Shown here in pieces: positions 37,871 through 59,899 of a DNA stretch of 64,000 nt. The notes under the pieces are model-generated. The model saw nothing but the letters and a program-made list of their open reading frames with translations, made no database searches and had not been told where the DNA came from. This DNA is from Rhizobium aethiopicum (GTDB lineage: Bacteria > Pseudomonadota > Alphaproteobacteria > Rhizobiales > Rhizobiaceae). The stretch's first letter is position 1. Every line of letters starts with the position of its first letter. Location of the stretch: positions 186,001 to 250,000 of the forward strand of contig NZ_JACIFV010000001.1 of NCBI RefSeq assembly GCF_014197535.1. The letters are read 5' to 3'. The position numbers were made by a program, and so were the translations under genes.

Positions 37871-38707
37871 TTACTTCTTGCGCTGATGACGCGAGCGCAT
37901 GATCATCTTATCGGTCGACTTGTTCGACCGGGTGCGCTTGCCCTTGGTCGGCTTGCCCCACGGTGTCACCGGATGGCGACCACCGGAGGTGCGGCCTTCA
38001 CCACCGCCGTGCGGATGGTCGACCGGGTTCATGACGACACCGCGGTTATGCGGACGCTTGCCGCGCCAGACGGTACGACCGGCCTTGCCGTCGTTGATGT
38101 TGGCGTGGTCCGGGTTGGAAACGGCGCCGATCGAAGCAAGGCAGATGCCGCTGACGAGGCGCTGTTCACCGGAATTCAGGCGAAGGATCGCCATGCCCTG
38201 GTCACGGCCGACGAGCTGTGCATAGGAACCGGCGGAACGAGCGATCTGACCGCCCTTGCCCGGCTTCATTTCCACGTTGTGGATGATGGAGCCGACCGGG
38301 ATGTACTGCAGCGGCATGGTGTTGCCGGGCTTGACGTCGACAGCCTTTTCCGAAGCGATGACCTTGTCGCCGGCAGCGAGACGCTGCGGAGCGATGATGT
38401 AGGCCTGCTCGCCATCCGAATAGCTCACCAGCGCGATGAAAGCCGTGCGGTTCGGATCGTATTCGATACGTTCGACCGTGCCTTCGACATCGAACTTGCG
38501 ACGCTTGAAGTCGACCAGTCGGTAGCTGCGCTTATGACCGCCACCGATGAAGCGAGCCGTGATGCGGCCGAGGTTGTTACGACCGCCGCTCTTGGTCAGA
38601 CCTTCCGTCAGCGCCTTGACCGGCTTGCCCTTGTAGAGCGAGGAGCGGTCCACGATGACCAGCTGACGCTGGCTCGGGGTCGTCGGATTGAATGTTTTCA
38701 ATGCCAT
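37871..38707 (-). CDS. rplB: Large-subunit ribosomal protein uL2
   Basis: 278 residues. The peptidyl-transferase-proximal [17 protein letters not shown] near residue 223, with the conserved histidine, is intact, and the C-terminus is strongly basic ([15 protein letters not shown]). Canonical length. Confidence 0.98.
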   Translation of the reverse strand: MALKTFNPTTPSQRQLVIVDRSSLYKGKPVKALTEGLTKSGGRNNLGRITARFIGGGHKRSYRLVDFKRRKFDVEGTVERIEYDPNRTAFIALVSYSDGEQAYIIAPQRLAAGDKVIASEKAVDVKPGNTMPLQYIPVGSIIHNVEMKPGKGGQIARSAGSYAQLVGRDQGMAILRLNSGEQRLVSGICLASIGAVSNPDHANINDGKAGRTVWRGKRPHNRGVVMNPVDHPHGGGEGRTSGGRHPVTPWGKPTKGKRTRSNKSTDKMIMRSRHQRKK

Positions 38708-38718
38708 TTTTTTATTCC

Positions 38719-39012
38719 TCAGAGACCGGTGGAGACGTCGATCGTCTGGCCTTCAGCCAGCGTCACGACAGCCTTCTTCACGTCCTTCTGCTTGCCGACG
38801 AAACCGCGAAACCGCTTGGTTTTGCCCTTGCGCAGCAGAGTGTTGACGGCCGTAACCTTGACGCCGAACAGCGCCTCGACAGCAGCCTTGATTTCCGGCT
38901 TTGTCGCCTGCTTGGCGACATTGAAAACAACCTGGTTGTTTTCGGATACCAGCGTGGACTTTTCGGTGATCGCCGGAGAGACGATCACATCGTAGTGGCG
39001 AAGATCGGTCAC
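38719..39012 (-). CDS. rplW: Large-subunit ribosomal protein uL23
   Basis: 97 residues, with [18 protein letters not shown] near residue 13 and [20 protein letters not shown] near 55. uL23 is the main docking site for trigger factor and SRP. The start overlaps the rplD stop by 4 bp. Confidence 0.97.
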   Translation of the reverse strand: MTDLRHYDVIVSPAITEKSTLVSENNQVVFNVAKQATKPEIKAAVEALFGVKVTAVNTLLRKGKTKRFRGFVGKQKDVKKAVVTLAEGQTIDVSTGL

Positions 39013-39629
39013 TTGAATCGCTCCTCTAGCGCTTCAACCGCAGCCTTGGAAAGCACGAGCTTGCCGCGGCGCACGATATCGTAAACGTTGATGCCCTGGA
39101 TCGGCAGAACATCGATATTCGGGATGTTCTGAGCTGCGAGCTTGAAGTTGCCGTCAAGCTCTGCGCCGCCGATGAAGAGGGCGTTGGTCAGGCCGAGCGT
39201 CTCGAAAACGGACGCGAGAGCCTTGGTCTTGGCTTCAGCTGCGACAAGGTTGTCGATGACGATGACGTCATCAGCCTTGATCTTGGCCGAAAGGGCATGG
39301 CGAAGGCCGAGTGCGCGAACCTTCTTCGGAAGGTCGTGCTCGTGGCTGCGAACGACCGGGCCATGGGCCTTGCCGCCGCCGCGGAACTGCGGAGCGCGAG
39401 CCGAATGGTGACGAGCGCGGCCCGTACCCTTCTGCTTGTACATCTTGGCGCCGGTGCGCGAAACTTCAGCGCGGCCCTTTGCCTTGTGCGTGCCCTGCTG
39501 CTTCTTGGCAAGCTGCCAGCGGATAACGCGGGCGAGAATGTCTTCGCGGGGCTCGAGGCCGAAAATCTCGTCCGAAAGGGAGACCTTCCCGGCGTCTTTT
39601 CCCTCGAGGGTCTTGACGTTCAATTCCAT
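39009..39629 (-). CDS. rplD: Large-subunit ribosomal protein uL4
   Basis: The start at 39629 gives 206 residues, [18 protein letters not shown]. The exit-tunnel loop [20 protein letters not shown] lies near residue 65. In E. coli L4 represses the S10 operon through the mRNA leader; whether the 306-bp leader here is bound is unknown. A longer upstream frame inside rplC is rejected. Confidence 0.98.
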   Translation of the reverse strand: MELNVKTLEGKDAGKVSLSDEIFGLEPREDILARVIRWQLAKKQQGTHKAKGRAEVSRTGAKMYKQKGTGRARHHSARAPQFRGGGKAHGPVVRSHEHDLPKKVRALGLRHALSAKIKADDVIVIDNLVAAEAKTKALASVFETLGLTNALFIGGAELDGNFKLAAQNIPNIDVLPIQGINVYDIVRRGKLVLSKAAVEALEERFK

Positions 39630-39642
39630 TGATCTGGCTCCC

Positions 39643-40284
39643 TTACTTCGCGGCCGACTTGACGGCGTCGCGCACGATGATCCAGGCACCCTTGGAACCG
39701 GGAACAGCACCCTTGATCAGGATCAGACCGCGATCTTCGTCGGTCGAAACCACTTCCAGGTTCTGCGTCGTGACGCGCGTCTGGCCCATGTGACCAGCCA
39801 TCTTCTTGTTCTTGAAAACCTTGCCCGGATCCTGGCGCGAGCCGGTCGAACCATGCGAACGGTGCGAAACCGACACACCGTGCGTGGCGCGCAGACCGCC
39901 GAAACCGTGGCGCTTCATGGCGCCGGCAAAACCCTTACCGATGGTCGTACCCGTCACATCAACGAGCTGACCGGCGGCAAAGTGACCCGCCTTGAGCTCC
40001 GTGCCGATCTCCAGCAGATTGTCTTCCGACACGCGGAATTCTGCGAGCTTGGCCTTCGGCTCTACGTTGGCAACGGCAAAGTTGCCGCGCATCGCCTTCG
40101 ACGTGTTCTTTACCTTCGCCTGGCCGGCACCGAGCTGAACTGCGGTATAGCCATTCTTTTCGACAGTGCGCGTGGCAACGACCTGGCAGCCGTCCATACG
40201 CAGTACCGTTACCGGGACATGCTCACCGGCGTCGTTGTAGACGCGGGTCATTCCCACCTTTTGTGCAATCACACCTGAACGCAT
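39643..40284 (-). CDS. rplC: Large-subunit ribosomal protein uL3
   Basis: 213 residues, [20 protein letters not shown], with [19 protein letters not shown] and the loop [20 protein letters not shown] near residue 145. Canonical; it follows rpsJ by 33 bp. Confidence 0.98.
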   Translation of the reverse strand: MRSGVIAQKVGMTRVYNDAGEHVPVTVLRMDGCQVVATRTVEKNGYTAVQLGAGQAKVKNTSKAMRGNFAVANVEPKAKLAEFRVSEDNLLEIGTELKAGHFAAGQLVDVTGTTIGKGFAGAMKRHGFGGLRATHGVSVSHRSHGSTGSRQDPGKVFKNKKMAGHMGQTRVTTQNLEVVSTDEDRGLILIKGAVPGSKGAWIIVRDAVKSAAK

Positions 40285-40317
40285 CGGTTCAATCCTTCCA
40301 ACTCAGCTCGAGCAAGC

Positions 40318-40626
40318 TCAGAGCTTGATCTCAACATCGACACCGGCGGCGAGATCGAGCTTCATCAGCGCGTCTACCGTCTGCGGGGTCGGGTCTACGA
40401 TGTCGAGCAGGCGCTTATGCGTGCGCATCTCGAACTGTTCGCGGCTCTTCTTGTCGATGTGCGGGGACCGGTTGACCGTAAACTTCTCGATACGGGTCGG
40501 AAGCGGAACGGGGCCCCGGACGCTTGCACCGGTGCGCTTCGCCGTCGACACGATCTCGCGCGTGGAAGCATCGAGAATCCGGTGATCGAACGCCTTCAGG
40601 CGAATGCGGATATTTTGGCCGTTCAT
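40318..40626 (-). CDS. rpsJ: Small-subunit ribosomal protein uS10 (NusE)
   Basis: 102 residues, [19 protein letters not shown], with [21 protein letters not shown] mid-protein. uS10 also works with NusB and NusG in antitermination. It is the first gene of the S10 part. Confidence 0.98.
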   Translation of the reverse strand: MNGQNIRIRLKAFDHRILDASTREIVSTAKRTGASVRGPVPLPTRIEKFTVNRSPHIDKKSREQFEMRTHKRLLDIVDPTPQTVDALMKLDLAAGVDVEIKL

Positions 40627-40932
40627 TCGACGTTATCCTTGTGTTTGTTTTCCGCATGTCTCTCAACAAGACACGGGTTGTTCTTTCTTCCTAAGGCGGA
40701 CCACCGGTTTCAAAGATCGAGAGGGCGCCGATGCCGGCGTCCCTATCCAGTCTTCAGGGCCTTCTAGCCCACCTTATTTGCTTGTTCAGTCACCGCTTCG
40801 TCATCCAAAGCGGCGCGCAAATCGCGCTCGCGCGCCATTTGCTACATTTCTTTGTAATAAGCAAGCGGCTTGCGCCGCCTGTATCATAATATTGTCATCG
40901 AATCGGCCACCCCACCGGAGTGGCCGAAGGAA
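40627..40932 (-). promoter_or_regulatory. S10 leader region (tuf to rpsJ)
   Basis: 306 bp without a gene. Downstream of the tuf stop, TCGGCCAC (40903-40910) pairs with GTGGCCGA (40920-40927) around a 9-nt loop, without a T run. Further on, GGCGCGC and GCGCGCC arms around 40812-40842 form a second hairpin. The place matches the regulated S10 leader of other bacteria. I could not assign a promoter with confidence. Confidence 0.45.
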
Positions 40933-42108
<1,176 letters not shown>

Positions 42109-42176
42109 TTTCGGCTCTCCGTTTTGCTAGTCCCCGAGGGGAGCTAATTCTTGTTATCGGTCAATTGGTATTCCGG

Positions 42177-44276
<2,100 letters not shown>

Positions 44277-44305
44277 TGTGGACTGCCTTTCGATACCGTT
44301 CGGAA

Positions 44306-44806
<501 letters not shown>

Positions 44807-44854
44807 TCATCACGCGGAGGACCTCGCGCAGCGCCGGATTACTCAAAATCCGAA

Positions 44855-45226
44855 TTACTTCGGACGCTTCGCACCGTACTTGGAGCGACGCTGCTTGCGG
44901 TTCTTGACACCCTGGGTATCGAGAACGCCGCGGATGATGTGATAACGGACACCCGGAAGGTCCTTGACGCGGCCGCCGCGGATCATGACGACGGAGTGTT
45001 CCTGAAGGTTGTGACCTTCGCCGGGGATGTAACCAATGACTTCGAAGCCGTTGGTCAGGCGGATCTTTGCGACCTTACGCAGAGCCGAGTTCGGCTTCTT
45101 CGGCGTGGTCGTGTAGACGCGCGTGCAAACGCCGCGCTTCTGCGGGTTCTCCTGGAGAGCGGGAACCTTATTACGCTTTACGTTCGCCTGGCGAGGCTTG
45201 CGGATCAGCTGGTTTACGGTAGGCAT
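44855..45226 (-). CDS. rpsL: Small-subunit ribosomal protein uS12
   Basis: 123 residues. The streptomycin-site lysines are present as wild type in [12 protein letters not shown] (Lys43 region) and [11 protein letters not shown] (Lys88 region), so no classic resistance change is seen. It is the first gene of the str part, with a leader of about 260 nt. Confidence 0.98.
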   Translation of the reverse strand: MPTVNQLIRKPRQANVKRNKVPALQENPQKRGVCTRVYTTTPKKPNSALRKVAKIRLTNGFEVIGYIPGEGHNLQEHSVVMIRGGRVKDLPGVRYHIIRGVLDTQGVKNRKQRRSKYGAKRPK

Positions 45227-45722
45227 TCAACCATCCCTTACGTTTATCTCAGTACCCTTGCGGGCTTGAACTCACGCCGTCTCCGGCAATGACGCATGCT
45301 TTCCGTCAATGCGCAAAATATGGCCCGATCCGCTTCCGCAGATGGACCACAAGGAGCAGAGGACGCATAAAATACTGCGTCATGCGTGCAGCATCATGAC
45401 TTCAACGTGCGTTTAGAACCTTGTTTGAGGTGAATTTCAGGGCGCGTCGCCCCGAACAGCCAAGCCTCACATGGGATCTGATGGGCCGGGTACTACTGGT
45501 TTCCACCCTTCCCGTCAAGGCCGGTTAAGAAATAAACTTGGCCGCATCACCTTGATATGCGGGCCGAACGCCCTGTTTTCATCCTTCTAGACGCATTCAG
45601 GGACGTGCGCCAAGATAAAAACTTGGGCCTTGCAGCAAAAGCAGTTAAGGAATCAGCAATTGCGGCGTTAGGTCCTCTCAGCGGATTCGACAAAGCGAAT
45701 CTCCAGGAACCGAGGACAGGCG
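45227..45722. other. Intergenic region upstream of rpsL and of the small plus-strand gene
   Basis: 496 bp. The minus-strand str promoter is at 45490-45518. In the leader, GACGCA (45362-45367) and TGCGTC (45376-45381) can form a short hairpin, next to repeated GCGTC/ATGC motifs. A plus-strand open frame from 45557 lacks a ribosome-binding site and runs over the next gene's start, so I do not call it. Confidence 0.5.
45490..45518 (-). promoter_or_regulatory. Promoter for the str-S10-spc-alpha operon
   Basis: On the minus strand TTGACG (45518-45513), preceded by C as in the rhizobial CTTGAC consensus, is followed after exactly 17 nt by TAGTAC (45495-45490). It lies about 260 bp upstream of rpsL and no better candidate is seen in the gap. 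Confidence 0.65.
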
Positions 45723-46016
45723 ATGATCACGACACCTGATAACGACAATAATTTCGACGGGCCGATGATCTTCATCATCATCGGCAAAGGCTATGAGTCC
45801 GAGGCCAGCGAAGGCATCGACCTGCACATCCTGCTGCAGGCGCCCGATGACGACACCGCCGTGCGCGAAGCCCTGAACGCTCTTGCCGAGGAGGGTTTCA
45901 TCGAGGCCGATCTCGACCAGATCGGCATGCTGACCGAAATTCCGGCGGAAGAGCCGCACGCCTCGGCCTACCAGGGCGCGGTCGATGGCGAGGTCGCGAT
46001 CATCCGGTTCAACTGA
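45723..46016 (+). CDS. Conserved-looking small acidic protein of unknown function
   Basis: 97 residues, strongly acidic, without a signal peptide or membrane segment. GAGGACAGG precedes the ATG, and a strong terminator follows the stop. The sequence has a DGPMIFIIIGKGYESEASEG opening and an ILLQAPDDDTAVREALNALAEEGF helix pair. I do not recognise the family. Its place as the lone plus-strand gene between rpoC and rpsL is the only context. Confidence 0.75.
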   Translation: MITTPDNDNNFDGPMIFIIIGKGYESEASEGIDLHILLQAPDDDTAVREALNALAEEGFIEADLDQIGMLTEIPAEEPHASAYQGAVDGEVAIIRFN

Positions 46017-46061
46017 CGGGAACGCCTTCCCTCCCCTATCAATCAAAGACTAGCACAAACG

Positions 46062-46091
46062 AAAACCGCCCGGATCGCTCCGGGCGGTTTT
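46062..46091. terminator. Bidirectional terminator between rpoC and the small plus-strand gene
   Basis: AAAACCGCCCGGA pairs with TCCGGGCGGTTTT over 13 bp around TCGC. T runs follow on both strands (TTTTT on plus, TTTT on minus), so it can end both the rpoBC transcript and that of the 97-residue gene. Confidence 0.9.
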
Positions 46092-46116
46092 TCAATTCGT
46101 GGACCTCAGCTGCGGA

Positions 46117-50325
<4,209 letters not shown>

Positions 50326-50513
50326 GCCTGTCTCCTTCATGGGCTAAAGCGCCCTCAAAATGCGATGGCCGGCGGCAATTCCCGGGAGCCGCCTCCCTCG
50401 CTTAAACGAGAATAACCGCAAGATGCGGCGAAACTTCCCTTCCGGGCCGACACGGATGCGGCTCCCGGCGGGACCGGCGTGCGCCGCATTGGCAGCGCAC
50501 GCCCTATCAATGT

Positions 50514-54653
<4,140 letters not shown>

Positions 54654-54814
54654 CGTCGCTCCTTCAAAAATTGCATCCGGGCCTGCAACGGACGGGAACC
54701 GATGGCCAGTCGATCCCGCCGATCAATGAGTAGTTCAACCTCGTCCCACCTCCCGAAACAGCCAGGCCGGATTGCCTTGGCGCTTCGGTTCGAGACCATG
54801 CTCTTGAAGAACCC

Positions 54815-54898
54815 ATTACCCAAAAGCCGTTTTCACGCGGCTTTTGGGTAATTCGTTCAGGAAAACGGCAAATGGGAGGCAGTAAATGCCGCCTCCCA
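54815..54898 (-). promoter_or_regulatory. Two hairpins in the rplL-rpoB spacer (attenuator / processing region)
   Basis: In transcription order: TGGGAGGC (54873-54880) pairs with GCCTCCCA (54891-54898) just after the rplL stop; then ATTACCCAAAAGCCG (54815-54829) pairs perfectly over 15 bp with CGGCTTTTGGGTAAT (54838-54852). In E. coli the same spacer has a partial terminator and an RNase III site, so the same role is likely. Confidence 0.7.
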
Positions 54899-54912
54899 CG
54901 TGCAGTTCAAGA

Positions 54913-55293
<381 letters not shown>

Positions 55294-55351
55294 TTTACTA
55301 GTTCCTTTTGTTCGGTTCGAACCGGTTGATTATAAACAGCGAAAAACCGCC

Positions 55352-55870
55352 TTAAGCGGCTTCGTCCTTCTTGGCGTAGGCCGCAAACACGCGGGCAAGC
55401 TGGCTTGCCGGTGCTGCAACAACCCCAGCGATGCGGGTAGCCGGTGTCTGGATCATGCCCAGCAGCTTCGCACGCAGCTCATCGAGCGAAGGCAGGGTCG
55501 CAAGCGACTTGACTGCATCGGCGTTGAGCGTGGTTGTTCCCATGGCGCCACCCAGAACAACGATCTTGTCGTTGGTCTTGGCGAAATCCATGACGACCTT
55601 CGGAGCGGTGATCGGATCGGTGCTGTATGCAATCAGCGTCTGACCCTTGAAGAGATTGGTAATCCCTTCCGCTTCCGTACCCTGAAGGGCAATTTTGGCC
55701 AGGCGGTTCTTCGCGACTTTGACGGTACCGCCAGCTGCACGCATCTTCGAACGAAAATCGTTCATCTGCGCGACTGTAGCACCAGCATAGTGGGCCACGA
55801 CGACTGAGCCCGAAGCCTTGAAGACTTCGTTCAGTTCCGTGACGAATTCGCGTTTTTCCGCTCTTTCCAC
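55352..55870 (-). CDS. rplJ: Large-subunit ribosomal stalk protein uL10
   Basis: 172 residues, [17 protein letters not shown], with [16 protein letters not shown] near residue 52. The C-terminal helix anchors bL12. The 329-bp leader is where L10 binds its own mRNA in E. coli. Confidence 0.98.
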   Translation of the reverse strand: MERAEKREFVTELNEVFKASGSVVVAHYAGATVAQMNDFRSKMRAAGGTVKVAKNRLAKIALQGTEAEGITNLFKGQTLIAYSTDPITAPKVVMDFAKTNDKIVVLGGAMGTTTLNADAVKSLATLPSLDELRAKLLGMIQTPATRIAGVVAAPASQLARVFAAYAKKDEAA

Positions 55871-56199
55871 TGCCTATCTCCAGTTGGCGGGACCGAAAAC
55901 GGGCCCGCCGGGTTGCCTTTTGCCTCCTGGGATCATGCGAGATCCCAAGCGACGCTTGAGGATCCTGTCCCCCCGCGCTCCCGCGCCAATTAAGGCTAAA
56001 GAGGCACAAGGCATCCAAGGCTCGAACCGAGTTACGAGAAGTGAACTTCATGCAATTCGGGTCTTACCCGTCTCATGCAGGCGAAGTGATTAAGGGAAAA
56101 CCACCTGCAATCTCGGACAGGATTCCGGATTTCTCCGGAATATTCCGGCCCCTTGCGAGGCCGGAAATTCAGTGACCGGGCCGAAGCCCAGCAATCGAC
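55871..56199 (-). promoter_or_regulatory. rplJ leader / rplA-rplJ spacer
   Basis: 329 bp without a gene. Just after rplA two adjacent hairpins occur: TTCCGGCC (56143-56150) with GGCCGGAA (56159-56166), and ATTCCGGA (56122-56129) with TCCGGAAT (56134-56141) around TTTC. Neither has a T run. The position suits a partial terminator plus the L10 autoregulatory leader; this is inference from E. coli. Confidence 0.5.
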
Positions 56200-56901
56200 T
56201 TATGCAGTCGGAGCTGCGGTGACCGAGCCGACTTCGATCTTGACGCCCGGGCCCATGGTCGAGGAAATCGCCACGCGCTTGACGTAGTTGCCCTTGGCGC
56301 CCGCCGGCTTCGCCTTGATGACGGCGTCGGCAAAGGCGCGGATATTTTCTTCCAGAGCCTTGGCGTCGAAAGAAGCCTTGCCGATACCGGCGTGAACGAT
56401 GCCAGCCTTTTCGACGCGGAACTCGACGGCGCCGCCCTTGGACGCCTTGACGGCTCCGGCGACGTCCATGGTGACGGTGCCAACCTTCGGGTTCGGCATC
56501 ATGCCGCGGGGCCCAAGAACCTTACCGAGACGGCCGACGAGCGGCATCATGTCGGGGGTGGCGATGCAGCGATCGAATTCGATCTTGCCGCCCTGGACAA
56601 TTTCGACGAGATCTTCAGCGCCGACGATATCGGCACCGGCAGCCTTGGCTTCATCAGCCTTGGCGCCGCGCGCGAAAACGGCAACGCGGACCGTACGGCC
56701 GGTGCCGTTCGGCAGGTTGACGACGCCGCGAACCATCTGGTCCGCATGGCGCGGGTCAACGCCGAGGTTCATCGAGACTTCGATGGTTTCGTCGAACTTG
56801 GCGACAGCCCGTTCCTTAACCATCCCGATGGCCAGGGAGAGAGCGTAGAGCTTGGTGGGATCAACACCTTCGTTGATCTTCTGCGTGCGCTTACCAGCCA
56901 T
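56200..56901 (-). CDS. rplA: Large-subunit ribosomal protein uL1
   Basis: 233 residues. [21 protein letters not shown] near residue 35 and [15 protein letters not shown] near 128 are diagnostic. uL1 forms the mobile stalk at the E site and in E. coli represses the L11 operon. It lies 4 bp after rplK. Confidence 0.98.
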   Translation of the reverse strand: MAGKRTQKINEGVDPTKLYALSLAIGMVKERAVAKFDETIEVSMNLGVDPRHADQMVRGVVNLPNGTGRTVRVAVFARGAKADEAKAAGADIVGAEDLVEIVQGGKIEFDRCIATPDMMPLVGRLGKVLGPRGMMPNPKVGTVTMDVAGAVKASKGGAVEFRVEKAGIVHAGIGKASFDAKALEENIRAFADAVIKAKPAGAKGNYVKRVAISSTMGPGVKIEVGSVTAAPTA

Positions 56902-56905
56902 GATC

Positions 56906-57337
56906 TTAACCCACCACTTCCAGGCCCATGGCGCGGGCAGAGCCCTCGATCATCGCCATTGCACCTTCGATATCCGCTGCGTTCAGATCCTTCATCTTGG
57001 CTTCTGCGATCGACTTGATCTGAGCCTTGGTGAGGGAGCCGGCCTTGGCGCCCTTGCCGGGCGTCTTGGAACCGGACGTGATCTTCGCTTCCTTCTTCAG
57101 CCAGTAGCTGACCGGCGGCTGCTTCATCGCGAAGGTGAAGGACTTGTCCTGGTAATAGGTGATGACGACCGGAATCGGCATACCCTTTTCCATTTCCTGC
57201 GTGGCGGCGTTGAACGCCTTGCAGAATTCCATGATGTTAATGCCACGCTGGCCAAGCGCCGGGCCGATCGGCGGGGACGGGTTCGCCGATCCTGCCTTGA
57301 CCTGAAGCTTGAGCTGGCCTGCAACTTTCTTAGCCAT
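56906..57337 (-). CDS. rplK: Large-subunit ribosomal protein uL11
   Basis: 143 residues, [30 protein letters not shown] begins the N-terminal thiostrepton-site domain (only its opening is quoted from: [15 protein letters not shown]). [17 protein letters not shown] follows near residue 30. Canonical length. It follows nusG by 175 bp. Confidence 0.97.
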   Translation of the reverse strand: MAKKVAGQLKLQVKAGSANPSPPIGPALGQRGINIMEFCKAFNAATQEMEKGMPIPVVITYYQDKSFTFAMKQPPVSYWLKKEAKITSGSKTPGKGAKAGSLTKAQIKSIAEAKMKDLNAADIEGAMAMIEGSARAMGLEVVG

Positions 57338-57512
57338 ATCTCTCTGCCTTTCATGAACGGCCGGCTGCCCGGCCCGTGATGCCGGATTGCTCCGGCGGCT
57401 GCGGTTGCGTGGTGCGGATCATTAGGGTCCGGCTAAGACCCCTCACCTTCCACGCGGATGCGGACTAGGTCCGCTGGGAACAGGCCTCAAAGGCCAGCCC
57501 CCAATTCTGCAA

Positions 57513-58043
57513 TCAGACCTTCTCGACCTGAGCGTATTCCAGCTCAACCGGCGTAGCGCGGCCGAAGATCGACACTTCCACCTTCAGACGCGAACGCTCT
57601 TCGTCCACGTCCTGAACCGTGCCGTTGAACGAGGCGAAAGGACCGTCGGAAACGCGGACCTGCTCGCCAATCTCGAAGGTAACAGACGCCTTCGGCCGCT
57701 CGACGCCCTCCTGAACCTGGCCGAGAATGCGCTCGGCTTCATAATCCGGAATCGGAACGGGCTTATTGTCGGAGCCGAGGAAACCCGTGACCTTCGGCGT
57801 ATTCTTGATCAGGTGGTAAGCCTCGTCCGTCAGATTGGCGCGGACCAGGACATAGCCCGGGAAGAACTTGCGCTCGCTGTCGACCTTGCGGCCGCGACGC
57901 ACTTCCACAACCTTTTCGGTCGGCACAAGAATCTTCTCGAACAGGTGCTCAAGCCCCTTCTGGCGAGCCTTGTTCTCGATGTCTTCAGCCACCTTCTTTT
58001 CAAAATTCGAGTACGCGTGGACGATGTACCAACGTGCCGCCAT
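57513..58043 (-). CDS. nusG: Transcription elongation/antitermination factor NusG
   Basis: The start at 58043 gives 176 residues, MAARWYIVHAYSNFEKKV, with GGAG 7 nt upstream; an ATG four codons earlier is too close to it. The NGN domain has FFPGYVLVRANLTDEAYHLI near residue 63, and the C-terminal KOW motif is in GEQVRVSDGPFASFNGTV near 128. It couples polymerase to Rho and to ribosomal uS10. Confidence 0.97.
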   Translation of the reverse strand: MAARWYIVHAYSNFEKKVAEDIENKARQKGLEHLFEKILVPTEKVVEVRRGRKVDSERKFFPGYVLVRANLTDEAYHLIKNTPKVTGFLGSDNKPVPIPDYEAERILGQVQEGVERPKASVTFEIGEQVRVSDGPFASFNGTVQDVDEERSRLKVEVSIFGRATPVELEYAQVEKV

Positions 58044-58060
58044 TTTCATCTCCACCCGTA

Positions 58061-58261
58061 TCAGTTGCCGGTATTGAGCACGAAGCTCAGGGCCCAGCCG
58101 ATCAGCTGGTCAGCGGCAAAGAAAAACAGCGCGGCAAAAACCACCATCACCAGCACCATGACCGTCGAGATCATCGTCTCGCGGCGCGACGGCCATGTGA
58201 CCTTGGACGTCTCGGAGCGAACCTGCTGCAGAAACGCAAACGGATTGGATTTGGATGCCAT
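58061..58261 (-). CDS. secE: Protein translocase subunit SecE (short form)
   Basis: 66 residues from MASKSNPFAFLQQV. The conserved amphipathic segment EVTWPSRRET-like (here KVTWPSRRETMIST) is near residue 23, followed by one membrane segment. The single-span form is typical outside enterobacteria. It clamps SecY. An upstream in-frame ATG (58276) is possible, but the listed start fits the family. Confidence 0.95.
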   Translation of the reverse strand: MASKSNPFAFLQQVRSETSKVTWPSRRETMISTVMVLVMVVFAALFFFAADQLIGWALSFVLNTGN

Positions 58262-58454
58262 CGACTGCCCACGCAATTACGGCGCGTAAAGCTGAAACTA
58301 TCAGCCCCACGCACCGCGTGTCTGTTGAACCCTAAATAAACACCGATTTCCGAATGCACAAGAGGGAAACCGAAGTTTAACGAAATTAGTTGCCACCGAT
58401 CAATCCCCAGCCGGAACGCCGCGAGCAACGCCGCGCTGTCCGTATCAGGGAAGA

Positions 58455-58530
<76 letters not shown>

Positions 58531-58593
58531 TCATGCCTGTCCTTCAGCGCCCGGGCCAAGACCCGCAAATCGCTGCCGAAATGCATGGCGCTC

Positions 58594-58622
58594 CCTTTAA
58601 GACGGCCGCAGCGGATTGGCAA
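58594..58622 (-). promoter_or_regulatory. Possible promoter for tRNA-Trp / secE-nusG
   Basis: Minus-strand TTGCCA (58622-58617) is followed after 17 nt by TAAAGG (58599-58594), 64 bp before the tRNA. The -10 match is weak. Confidence 0.35.
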
Positions 58623-58696
58623 GCACGATTTTCGATTTTCAAAGCCTTCTGCTCATTTGCGAGCGTCCGCTTTTCGATCGCGTAACCGGAGAGCAT

Positions 58697-59590
58697 TCAG
58701 ACCTTCACATATTTCCGCCAGTCGTGTTCTTCCTTGAAGCCCAACACCTCGCGAATCTTGCGGTTGGAAAGCAGCCCCTCATATTCACCGATCTCGCGGG
58801 TGAAGGGCACATTCGGGAAGAATCGCTTCGCCAGCTCCATCGACGGCGTATTGGCCGAAACCGTGTCGTTAGCGGCGTTGAAGACCTCGTAGCCAAGCCC
58901 GTCCTTCTCGATGCAGAGATGGCAGATCTGCCCGAGGTCGCGAGCGTCGATATAGCTCCAAGTGATGCGCTTGCGCATCTCGGGATGGGCAAAATAGGTC
59001 GGGAACCTCTCATATTCATGAGGCTCGATAACGTTGCCGATGCGCAACGCATAGATGTCGAAACCCGACCGTTCGGCAAAGGCGCGCGCCGTCTTTTCGT
59101 TGACGACCTTGGAAAGGCCGTAGGAATCCATCGGATTGACGTCGTAATCTTCCTCCAGCGGGAACTGGTGGAAGTCGCGATGCCCTTCGGCGAAACAGAC
59201 GCCGTAAGTCGTTTCGCTCGACGCGACGATGATCTTCCGAATGCCGAGCTTCACCGCCGCCTCGATGACATTGTAAGTGCCCATCACGTTGATGCGGAAG
59301 GTCTCGTTGTCCGGCTTGATCAGGATGCGCGGAATCGCGGCGAAATGCACGACCGCATCAAAGGGCTGAACGCCCCTGCCCGCGTCCAGATCGGGAAAAT
59401 CGCGATGCATCGACAGCGCGTTGAAGACCTGGCCGCTATCGGTGATGTCGGCGATGAGATTGGTGACGCCGGGGCTATCCAGAGGCACGAGATCGAGGTT
59501 GTGAACCTCATACCCTGCATTGACGAGCCATGGCACGGCATGGCGACCTGCCTTGCCGGAACCGCCTGTGAACAGAATCCGCTTTTTCAT
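58697..59590 (-). CDS. NAD-dependent epimerase/dehydratase (extended SDR)
   Basis: The start at 59590 (297 residues, MKKRILFTGGSGKAGRHAV) has GGAGGA upstream. The NAD loop GGSGKAGR is at residues 9-16, and the catalytic pair YxxxK is in DSYGLSKVVNEK near residue 152. ASSETTYG near 120 supplies the serine/threonine. Substrate is probably a nucleotide sugar or aldonolactone-type compound; not determinable here. The gene separates tuf from tRNA-Trp. Confidence 0.88.
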   Translation of the reverse strand: MKKRILFTGGSGKAGRHAVPWLVNAGYEVHNLDLVPLDSPGVTNLIADITDSGQVFNALSMHRDFPDLDAGRGVQPFDAVVHFAAIPRILIKPDNETFRINVMGTYNVIEAAVKLGIRKIIVASSETTYGVCFAEGHRDFHQFPLEEDYDVNPMDSYGLSKVVNEKTARAFAERSGFDIYALRIGNVIEPHEYERFPTYFAHPEMRKRITWSYIDARDLGQICHLCIEKDGLGYEVFNAANDTVSANTPSMELAKRFFPNVPFTREIGEYEGLLSNRKIREVLGFKEEHDWRKYVKV

Positions 59591-59764
59591 GGAAAAGTCC
59601 TCCGCATCATAAAAACCGGAGGCATAGTTAGACGCTTCCGCGCGAAGAGCAAGCGAGCGTCTTGCGAGGGGTTTCACCCCGCCGCGCCAGGAGCACCCTA
59701 TCCGGGAGCACCTGGCCATTATTGCCCTGTCACCGCAGCCCCGTGCGATGAACTGGAAAGCTCG

Positions 59765-59899
59765 TCACTTGACGACGCTTACCTCATTGATCTGCACTCC
59801 GGCCGATTGAACAACCTCTTGCGGAATCGCAGCGATGAAAAACATCGTGAAAACATACATCGCGAATATCGTCGCAACGAATGTGGCCTTTGGAATCAT
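59765..59899 (-). CDS. Small (44-residue) membrane or secreted protein
   Basis: An ATG at 59899 has GGAGAG 5 nt upstream. The product has one hydrophobic segment at about residues 5-25 (ATFVATIFAMYVFTMFFIAA) followed by a polar tail with QEVVQSAGVQINEVSVVK. It is too short for homology by eye. The good ribosome-binding site and signal-peptide-like start make it credible. Function unknown. Confidence 0.5.
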   Translation of the reverse strand: MIPKATFVATIFAMYVFTMFFIAAIPQEVVQSAGVQINEVSVVK

